DNA of 37,816 bases from Pseudomonadota bacterium (GTDB lineage Bacteria > Pseudomonadota > Alphaproteobacteria > Rhizobiales > Beijerinckiaceae): NCBI GenBank assembly GCA_023450615.1, contig JAEXGT010000014.1, positions 1 to 37,816 of the forward strand. Direction: 5' to 3'. Of the stretch, positions 32,100-37,816 are shown one piece after another; position 1 is the stretch's first letter; each line of letters begins with the position of its first letter. A program made the position numbers and the translations under genes. The notes below the pieces were generated by a model, which saw only the letters and a list, made by a program, of their open reading frames with translations, was not told the origin of the DNA and ran no database searches.

Positions 32100-32221
32100 G
32101 CGGCGTGTCTAAGGCTGACGACCGCACCGAGAGGGCACCGACCCTACAGGGTATTGAGCGGGCGGTACCAGTGCCCCAGAAGCGCTACCTGCTTGCGGCC
32201 AAGCAACAGATTGCGGCGTAA
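32096..32221 (+). CDS. 41-residue ORF coupled to the RepA-like gene
   Basis: Starts in the RepA stop (ATGA at 32096-32099). It reads MSGVSKADDRTERAPTL and later VPQKRYLLAAKQQIAA, a basic, partly helical peptide. Overlap coupling suggests it is translated; no function is recognised. It may be a small accessory replication or regulatory peptide, or the degenerate end of a larger gene. Confidence 0.5.
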   Translation: MSGVSKADDRTERAPTLQGIERAVPVPQKRYLLAAKQQIAA

Positions 32222-32438
32222 GCATCCAACAGAACTTAGAGTTGGTGATGGCTGGCAGCGACATTCAATTATTAGTCTGCTGCACACCGCCATCGGTTGC
32301 TGGTATGCCCGAGCAAAGCTAGCCTTAGGCGCCGTCCCAATTCCTTTTCGTGGAAGCCGAGATTGAGCGCATTCTGAATGCGCTTCGCTGGCGCAAGAGC
32401 ACCTGGAGGTCCACCACGACTATCACACAGACACGGAC

Positions 32439-32486
32439 TGCAGATTGAGATGCAAGTAAAGGTGCAGATTAGGATGCAGTTGCAGT
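32439..32486 (+). repeat. tandem 12-bp repeats, array 1 (iteron-like)
   Basis: Four head-to-tail 12-mers with exact period: TGCAGATTGAGA, TGCAAGTAAAGG, TGCAGATTAGGA, TGCAGTTGCAGT. All start TGCA. It lies 218 nt downstream of the rep module in a region without supported genes, like an iteron array at a replication origin. Divergent copies make function uncertain. Confidence 0.6.
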
Positions 32487-32613
32487 TTGAGGCCATTGCT
32501 GCAGGGCGGCACTCGTCAATCATCGCATATTTAAATATCAGAAACCTCAACCTAAACACGACTTTCTGGATTCACGCCAGGTCCAAAGCCGACATTTAGT
32601 CGAAAGAGCAGAA

Positions 32614-32661
32614 ACCTGCAGGGTAATCTGCAGGGTACAAGCTCCGTAAATTAACCGGGTA
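32614..32661 (+). repeat. tandem 12-bp repeats, array 2 (iteron-like)
   Basis: Two near-identical 12-mers ACCTGCAGGGTA and ATCTGCAGGGTA are followed by two weaker ones (CAAGCTCCGTAA, ATTAACCGGGTA). GGGTACAAG recurs exactly 24 bp apart (32633 and 32657). The period equals that of array 1. The stretch 32222-32840 holds no gene I can support. Confidence 0.55.
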
Positions 32662-32679
32662 CAAGTATAGACCCCAGCT

Positions 32680-32699
32680 TTGCATCTAAAAGGATGCAA
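32680..32699. repeat. short inverted repeat after the iteron-like arrays
   Basis: TTGCATC / GATGCAA, a perfect 7-bp stem with a 6-nt loop, followed by GTTTTAG. It may be a weak terminator or part of the origin region. The GATGCA word also occurs in the palindrome at 27880-27898. Confidence 0.45.
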
Positions 32700-32840
32700 G
32701 TTTTAGACGATCAGCTCTCAGAACTGAACTCAATAGAGCAATCCAATGCGAAATGATGCTATCAAGCCATTGGGAAGACTAAGTTTTCATCCCTTTCGCA
32801 ACATCCTTCTCCCCAAAATTCACAGCCCTGATGCGGTTGA

Positions 32841-32874
32841 TTGACTCACCGAGCAACAAGAACATAATAGGAAC
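32841..32874 (+). promoter_or_regulatory. SOS promoter with LexA box for imuA-imuB-dnaE2
   Basis: GAAC (32860-32863), seven bases ATAATAG, GAAC (32871-32874) matches the alphaproteobacterial LexA site GAAC-N7-GAAC. A promoter with TTGACT (32841-32846), a 16-nt spacer and CATAAT (32863-32868) overlaps the box, so bound LexA would block RNA polymerase. The imuA ATG is 33 nt after the second GAAC. lexA itself is not in the window. Confidence 0.85.
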
Positions 32875-32907
32875 ATCATCAACACGAACTCGAACGGGCA
32901 CGGGATT

Positions 32908-33660
32908 ATGCAAGCCGGGCAACAAGACAGGCTTGCCGATTTGCGGCAGCGGATTGCTCGCCTCGAAGGCGGCGACCGTCATGCTGAGATCTTGCCATTC
33001 GGCATGCTGGCTCTTGACGGCCACCTGCCCCACGGAGGCCTGGAGCGGGGTGCGCTGCACGAGTTTGTCGACCATGGTGCAGCTTCTGAATTCGCCGGAT
33101 GTGCCACCCTCTTCGCCGCCGGCATCGCCGCGCGTCTTGAAGGCCCTGTCCTGTGGTGCCTTAACCGGCGCGACCTGTTCGCACCGGGTCTCGCCGCTGC
33201 CGGCCTTCATCCTGACCGTGTCGTCTATGCCGAGACCTTTCGCGAGCGCGACATCCTCGGTGTCGTTGAGGATGGCCTCCGCGAGAAAGGCCTCGCGGCT
33301 GTGGTCGGCGAGGTGACGCGCCTCGGCCTCACTGCATCCCGCCGCCTACAACTCGCAGCGGAAGGATCGCGCGTGGCGGCCCTGATGATCCGCCGTTGGT
33401 GGACAGTTACAGAAAAAGATCTTGTCCTTCTCCCGACGGCCGCGGTGACCCGGTGGCGCATCGCCCCCTTCGCTTCGCAAGCACCGCCTGCCCCGGGTCT
33501 GGGTCGTGCCCTCTGGCATGTCGAACTCATGCGCTGTCGCGGGGCCGAGCCTCGCACCTGGATTCTTGAGGCTTGTGATGCGAAGGGTCGTCTCGCTCTA
33601 CCTGCCGGCTTGGCCGACCGACCGGATCAGGCGCAAGACTGGCACGCCACCGCGTCATGA
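32908..33660 (+). CDS. imuA: ImuA, SOS mutagenesis accessory protein
   Basis: 250 residues, a RecA/SulA-related protein without a clear ATP-binding loop. It reads LRQRIARLEGGDRHAEILPFGMLALDGHLPHGGLERGALHEFV, matching ImuA, where LDGHLPHGGL stands at the start of the RecA-like fold. LRLGLT-type and LMIRRWW segments follow. It works with ImuB and DnaE2 in damage-induced translesion synthesis. Its 3' end overlaps imuB by 83 nt, in a different frame, and it is the first gene under the LexA-controlled promoter. Confidence 0.92.
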   Translation: MQAGQQDRLADLRQRIARLEGGDRHAEILPFGMLALDGHLPHGGLERGALHEFVDHGAASEFAGCATLFAAGIAARLEGPVLWCLNRRDLFAPGLAAAGLHPDRVVYAETFRERDILGVVEDGLREKGLAAVVGEVTRLGLTASRRLQLAAEGSRVAALMIRRWWTVTEKDLVLLPTAAVTRWRIAPFASQAPPAPGLGRALWHVELMRCRGAEPRTWILEACDAKGRLALPAGLADRPDQAQDWHATAS

Positions 33661-35080
33661 GGCACTCGTTACCGTGCACAAGATCGGATCGCGCCGCGTC
33701 GTGCGATCTGCTTGTTCCGCCGCCCAGGCGGTCGGGCTCCACGTCGGCATGCCGTTGGCTCAGGCTCAGGCGCTTGTGCCAAATCTTCATGTCGCCGACG
33801 CGACGCCGGAAGAGGACGAGGCATCGCTGAAAGACCTCGCACGCTGGGCGCTGCGTTATGCACCCATCGTCGCGGCCGACCCTCCAGACGGCATTTGGAT
33901 CGATATCGCCGGTGCAGCCCATCTTCTCGGCGGCGAGGACGAACTGTTGCGGGATCTCACGACCCGGCTTGAGCAATCGGGCCTCACGGCTCAGGCTGCC
34001 GTCGCTGATGCACCCGGAGCCGCGTGGGCGATCGCCCGGTTTGGAGCCCGTCGCGTGGTGCCGTCAGGCCACACCGTGGACGCCGTCCTGCCTTTGCCTA
34101 TCGCGGCCTTAAGGATCCCAGCCGACAAGCTCGCAGCACTCCACCGCCTTGGCATCGACCGCATCGGTCAGCTTGCCGCCATGCCCCGCCCACCTCTGGT
34201 GCGCCGGTTCGGCCGCGAGGTGGCGCTGCGGCTCGACCAAGCGCTTGGCCAAGCCTTCGAACCAATCAACCCGATGATCCCGAAGGATACGCCGGTGGCG
34301 AGCCTCGCATTGGCCGAGCCTATCGGCCGTCTGGAAGATCTGAAGGCTGTGGTGCATCGCCTTACCGCCGATCTGTGCCGCCAGTTGGAGCGCCGCGGCG
34401 AAGGCGTGCGCCGGCTTGATTTGCTGATCCGGCGTGTCGACCAGAAAGGGGCGGAGCTGCGGGTCGGCACAGCGAAAGCCAGCCGCGACTCGCAGCACCT
34501 CGCTAAGCTCTTCGACGAACGCTTGCAAACCGTTGATCCCGGCTTCGGCATCGAAGAGGTCATCCTCGTCGCAAGCCGAGTCGAGCGCTTGTCTGAAGCC
34601 CAGACGGAAGCTCATAGTCTGGCCGCAGGCCGCGCCGAGCAAGCTGACATGGCTCGCCTCGTCGATCGGATCGGAGCACGGATCGGCACGGACCGGGTTT
34701 ATCGCCTCGCACCCGTCGAAACTTTCGTGCCGGAACGCATGGCCCGCAAGGTCCCTGCCCTCGCCCCGCCCTCCCGCTCGTCTTGGCCCGAGAACTTACC
34801 GCGTCCCGCCCGCCTCCTCGATCCGCCCGAGCCGATTGTTGCGACGGCTCTCCTCCCGGATCATCCGCCAGCGTTCTTCGTCTGGCGCAAGGTTCGCCAC
34901 AAGGTGGCCAAGGCCGATGGCCCTGAGCGCGTCAATCCGGAATGGTGGAACGGCGACACGAGCTCGGCGTCCCGGGACTATTATCGGGTCGAGACGGATC
35001 ACGGCGGGCGCTTCTGGATCTTCCGCGATGCCCCGGCCGATGAAGGGGGGCGCTGGTGGATGCATGGGTTTCTCGCATGA
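33578..35080 (+). CDS. imuB: ImuB, catalytically inactive Y-family polymerase homologue
   Basis: 500 residues from ATG 33578 (MRRVVSLYLPAWPTDRIRRK). Where active Y-family polymerases have an acidic DxxxF metal site, ImuB has LYLPAWPTDRI. The second site is DGIWIDIAGAAHLLGGE. Palm and little-finger-type regions follow (LHRLGIDRIGQLAAMPRPPLVRRFG; LRRLDLLIRR-like segment) and a C-terminal domain with WNG and DYYRVETDHGGRFWIFRD. It recruits DnaE2 and the sliding clamp at lesions. It overlaps imuA by 83 nt and dnaE2 at ATGA (35077-35080), so the three genes are coupled. Confidence 0.93.
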   Translation: MRRVVSLYLPAWPTDRIRRKTGTPPRHEALVTVHKIGSRRVVRSACSAAQAVGLHVGMPLAQAQALVPNLHVADATPEEDEASLKDLARWALRYAPIVAADPPDGIWIDIAGAAHLLGGEDELLRDLTTRLEQSGLTAQAAVADAPGAAWAIARFGARRVVPSGHTVDAVLPLPIAALRIPADKLAALHRLGIDRIGQLAAMPRPPLVRRFGREVALRLDQALGQAFEPINPMIPKDTPVASLALAEPIGRLEDLKAVVHRLTADLCRQLERRGEGVRRLDLLIRRVDQKGAELRVGTAKASRDSQHLAKLFDERLQTVDPGFGIEEVILVASRVERLSEAQTEAHSLAAGRAEQADMARLVDRIGARIGTDRVYRLAPVETFVPERMARKVPALAPPSRSSWPENLPRPARLLDPPEPIVATALLPDHPPAFFVWRKVRHKVAKADGPERVNPEWWNGDTSSASRDYYRVETDHGGRFWIFRDAPADEGGRWWMHGFLA

Positions 35081-37816
35081 CCTATGCCGAACTCCAGGTC
35101 ACGACGCACTTCTCTTTCCTGCGCGGCGCATCGAGCGCCGCCGAACTGTTCCAGCAGGCGAAGCTCCTCGGCCTCTCAGCGCTCGCTATTACCGATCGCA
35201 ACTCACTCGCCGGCGTCGTTCGCGCTTATGAAGCGTCGAAGGAAACGGGTGTGCGTCTCGTCGTCGGTTGCCGGCTTGATCTCACTGACGGAACTTCGAT
35301 TCTCGTCTATCCTACAGATCGGGCCGCCTATTCGCGCCTTTGTCGCCTTTTGAGCATCGGCAAAGGACGTGCCGGAAAGGGAAAATGCCATATCACCTGG
35401 GATGACGTCACGGCCTGGAACGAGGGCACGCTCGCCATCCTCCTTGGCGATGAGGCTGACGGTATTCTGAAATCCAACCTCGCCAGGCTGAAATCCGTAT
35501 TCGGTGATCGCGCCTACATGGCCCTGATCCGCCGCTTCGCGCCCGACGAGCATCTGCGCTTGTGGCAGGTCGAGCAGATGGCTCAGGCCGCGCGGGTGCA
35601 CACTATTGCGGTTGGTGATGTGCTCTATCACCACCCCAACCGCCGGCGCCTGCAGGATGTCGTTGCCTGCATCCGCCAGGGCTGCACCATTGATGAGGCT
35701 GGTTACAGGCTCGAGCGTCATGCCGACCGGTACCTCAAGGATGCGATCGAGATGCAGCGCCTGTTCGAGCGGCATCCGGAAGCGTTCCGGCGCGGCCAAG
35801 AAATCCTGAATCGCTGCACCTTCTCGCTTGACGAGTTGCGCTACCAGTACCCCTCCGAAACCGATGAGGGCGAAACAGCGCAACAGAAGCTGGAGCGCCT
35901 GACCTGGGAGGGAGCGCGCAAACGCTACCCCGATGGCGTGCCAGACGCTGTCACTAAGACCTGCCGGCACGAACTGAGGCTAATTGAGGAGCTAGGCTAC
36001 GCCCCCTACTTCCTGACGGTTCATGCCATCGTGTCGTTCGCCCGCTCACGCGGCATCCTGTGCCAGGGCCGGGGTTCGGCCGCCAACTCTGCTGTCTGCT
36101 TCGTGCTCGGCATCACCTCGATCAACCCGACCGAGCATGACCTGCTCTTCGAGCGCTTCGTCTCCCAGGAGCGGCGTGAGCCTCCCGATATCGATGTCGA
36201 TTTCGAGCACGAGCGGCGCGAAGAAGTGATCCAGTGGATCTACGACACCTATGGCCGCCACCGCGCTGCGCTCACAGCTGTCGTCTCAACTTACCGCGCA
36301 AAAGGGGCGGTCCGGGAGGTCGGCAAGGTTCTCGGCCTGCCCGCAGACGTCACGGCAGGGCTTTCCAGCATGGTCTGGGGCTGGGGCGATGACGGGGTAA
36401 CGGAAAAAGAGGCGAAAGAGCTCAAGCTCAACCTGAATGATCCGCGCCTTCGCATGACGCTGGAGCTCGCCTCCGAGCTTATCGGGGCGCCGCGCCATCT
36501 TTCCCAGCACCCGGGCGGCTTCGTGCTCACGCAGGAGCGGCTCGACGAGCTCGTGCCGATCGAACCAGCCGCCATGGAGAACCGGCAGGTGATCGAGTGG
36601 GACAAGAACGACATCGACACCTTGAAGTTCATGAAGGTCGATGTGCTGGGGCTTGGCATGCTCGGCTGCATGCGCCGGGCCTTCGATCTCTTGCGCGAGC
36701 ACAAGGGTGTCGACATGGACATTGCCACGATCCCAGGCGATGACAAGGCGACTTACGCCATGATCCAGAAGGCCGATACGGTCGGCACGTTCCAGATCGA
36801 GAGCCGCGCCCAAATGGCGATGCTGCCGCGCATGAGGCCGAAGATTTTCTATGACCTTGTGATCCAGGTAGCGATCGTAAGGCCCGGTCCGATCCAGGGT
36901 GACATGGTTCATCCCTATCTGCGCCGGCGCGAGGGCCGCGAAAAGCCGGAATACCCGAAACCCGAACTCCAGCGCGTGCTCGAGAAGACACTGGGAGTGC
37001 CGCTCTTCCAGGAACAGGCCATGCGCGTCGCCATCGAATGCGCTGGCTTTACGCCGTCCGAAGCCGACCAACTCCGGCGCGCCATGGCCACCTTCAAGTT
37101 CACAGCCGGCGTCTCGAAATTTCGCGACAAGCTGATCCAAGGCATGACCGCGCGCGGCTACGATGCGGCCTTTGCCGAACGCACCTTCAAGCAGCTTGAG
37201 GGCTTCGGCTCCTACGGCTTCCCGGAGAGCCATTCGGCGAGCTTTGCCAAGATCGCCTATGCCTCGTCATGGCTGAAATGCCACCATCCGGATGTGTTTT
37301 GCTGTGCGCTTCTCAACTCTCAGCCTATGGGATTCTATGCTCCGGCACAGCTCGTCAGAGATGCGAGAAACCATGGGGTTGAGGTTCGTCCTGTCGACAT
37401 CAACCATTCGCGCTGGGACTGTACTCTGGAGCCAACTCCAGATCCGCGACGCTTCGCTGTCCGCCTTGGGTTTCGCTTAATCCATGGCCTTGCCAATGCG
37501 GATGGTGCTCTCATCCCACTCGCCCGGGCAGGGCAGCCATTCTCATCCATTGAGGATCTGTGGCGGCGGGCCGAGATTTCCGTCTCAGCTCTTGAGCGGC
37601 TTGCCGATGCCGACGCCTATGGATCCATCGGCATCAATCGCCGTAATGCGCTCTGGATCATACGCGGATTATCCGATGAGATCATGCCGCTGTTTGCTGC
37701 AGCTGATGCGCGGGAGCGCACGATCCGGCCTGAAGCCGTCGAGCCTGTGGTGCCCCTCATCCCCATGAAAGAAGGCCGGGAGGTCGTGGAGGATTACCGC
37801 TCGAAAGGGCTGACCC
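35077..37816 (+). CDS. dnaE2: DnaE2, error-prone DNA polymerase III alpha subunit (3' end missing)
   Basis: 913 complete codons are visible, out of about 1,080 usual. The N-terminal PHP domain begins MTYAELQVTTHFSFLRGASS and has ALAITDRNSLAG. The polymerase catalytic aspartates are in PPDIDVDF (Asp373 and Asp375), preceded by CQGRGSAANSAVCF. Also seen are HPGGFVLTQ, VDVLGLGML, IVRPGPIQGDMVHPYLRRR and GSYGFPESHSASFAKIAYASSWLKCHHPDVF, all typical of DnaE-type polymerases. It performs mutagenic translesion synthesis with ImuA and ImuB. It runs off the right edge; no disruption is seen in the visible part. Confidence 0.95.
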   Translation, partial: MTYAELQVTTHFSFLRGASSAAELFQQAKLLGLSALAITDRNSLAGVVRAYEASKETGVRLVVGCRLDLTDGTSILVYPTDRAAYSRLCRLLSIGKGRAGKGKCHITWDDVTAWNEGTLAILLGDEADGILKSNLARLKSVFGDRAYMALIRRFAPDEHLRLWQVEQMAQAARVHTIAVGDVLYHHPNRRRLQDVVACIRQGCTIDEAGYRLERHADRYLKDAIEMQRLFERHPEAFRRGQEILNRCTFSLDELRYQYPSETDEGETAQQKLERLTWEGARKRYPDGVPDAVTKTCRHELRLIEELGYAPYFLTVHAIVSFARSRGILCQGRGSAANSAVCFVLGITSINPTEHDLLFERFVSQERREPPDIDVDFEHERREEVIQWIYDTYGRHRAALTAVVSTYRAKGAVREVGKVLGLPADVTAGLSSMVWGWGDDGVTEKEAKELKLNLNDPRLRMTLELASELIGAPRHLSQHPGGFVLTQERLDELVPIEPAAMENRQVIEWDKNDIDTLKFMKVDVLGLGMLGCMRRAFDLLREHKGVDMDIATIPGDDKATYAMIQKADTVGTFQIESRAQMAMLPRMRPKIFYDLVIQVAIVRPGPIQGDMVHPYLRRREGREKPEYPKPELQRVLEKTLGVPLFQEQAMRVAIECAGFTPSEADQLRRAMATFKFTAGVSKFRDKLIQGMTARGYDAAFAERTFKQLEGFGSYGFPESHSASFAKIAYASSWLKCHHPDVFCCALLNSQPMGFYAPAQLVRDARNHGVEVRPVDINHSRWDCTLEPTPDPRRFAVRLGFRLIHGLANADGALIPLARAGQPFSSIEDLWRRAEISVSALERLADADAYGSIGINRRNALWIIRGLSDEIMPLFAAADARERTIRPEAVEPVVPLIPMKEGREVVEDYRSKGLT

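Noticed and set aside
32351..32449. Short GTG-started frame (VEAEIERILNALRWRKS)
   Set aside because: Only about 32 codons, without a ribosome site, and it runs into the repeat array. It may be a decayed gene end.
32378..32599. Frame with alternating hydrophobic residues (LQIEMQVKVQIRMQLQFE)
   Set aside because: The pattern is a by-product of the 12-bp DNA repeats; there is no ribosome site and the upstream part is out of character.
32439..32661. CRISPR array
   Set aside because: Units are 12 bp, contiguous and without spacers, and no cas genes are present.

Overview
The window looks like a chromosomal segment of a Hyphomicrobiales methylotroph, most like Microvirga or Methylobacterium. The grounds are a PQQ/XoxF gene set of alphaproteobacterial type, a PqqA core (MEVTSYESA) of the Methylobacterium kind, GAAC-N7-GAAC SOS-box spacing upstream of imuA-imuB-dnaE2, and generally high GC. 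This assignment is inferred from gene content, not from a marker phylogeny.

Positions 1-17,900 hold a methanol oxidation locus. At the left edge is the 5' part of a glutathione-dependent formaldehyde dehydrogenase gene (minus). Next is a translationally coupled minus-strand trio: an ABC ATPase and ABC-2 permease of the PedB/PedC (LutE/LutF) type linked to quinoprotein dehydrogenases and lanthanide handling, plus an exported 203-aa protein. Diverging from it is a plus-strand operon, pqqA-B-C-D-E, followed by two overlapping genes for small exported proteins of unknown function. Converging on that is a long minus-strand block. It runs from an SsuABC-like transporter through a zinc metallohydrolase to xoxF (lanthanide-type methanol dehydrogenase with the extra Asp), xoxG (cytochrome c), xoxJ (binding protein), a rhodanese-like CysX3CysTrp protein and a SoxYZ-like carrier. 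Together these make PQQ, mature or support the dehydrogenase, pass electrons to cytochrome c, and dispose of formaldehyde. Two further exported proteins (16.6-17.9 kb) lie upstream.

Positions 18,000-24,800 are a mobile-DNA scrapyard. They hold an IS3-family (IS407-like) element with a frameshifted orfB, a 1,394-aa multidomain protein (sorbosone-dehydrogenase-like propeller, cadherin-like and malectin-like domains) flanked by 26-bp inverted repeats, and an IS630-type fragment abutting an internally deleted IS6-type remnant.

Positions 24,800-27,450 look like ordinary chromosome: a cold-shock protein gene with a long leader and a strong terminator, four small conserved-looking genes, and a single-domain response regulator.

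Positions 27,800-32,830 hold an integrative element. A displaced 3' half of a tRNA-Lys(UUU) gene marks one border. Then come a P4-type tyrosine integrase, a long perfect-looking inverted repeat, an AlpA-like HTH protein, a Rep-like protein, a RepA-like hexameric ATPase and a tiny coupled ORF. Two arrays with an exact 12-bp period resemble replication iterons. No intact tRNA-Lys is seen to the right, so the far border is either lost or beyond the window.

Positions 32,840-37,816 hold the SOS mutagenesis cassette imuA-imuB-dnaE2, with a LexA-type box overlapping its promoter. dnaE2 runs off the right edge.
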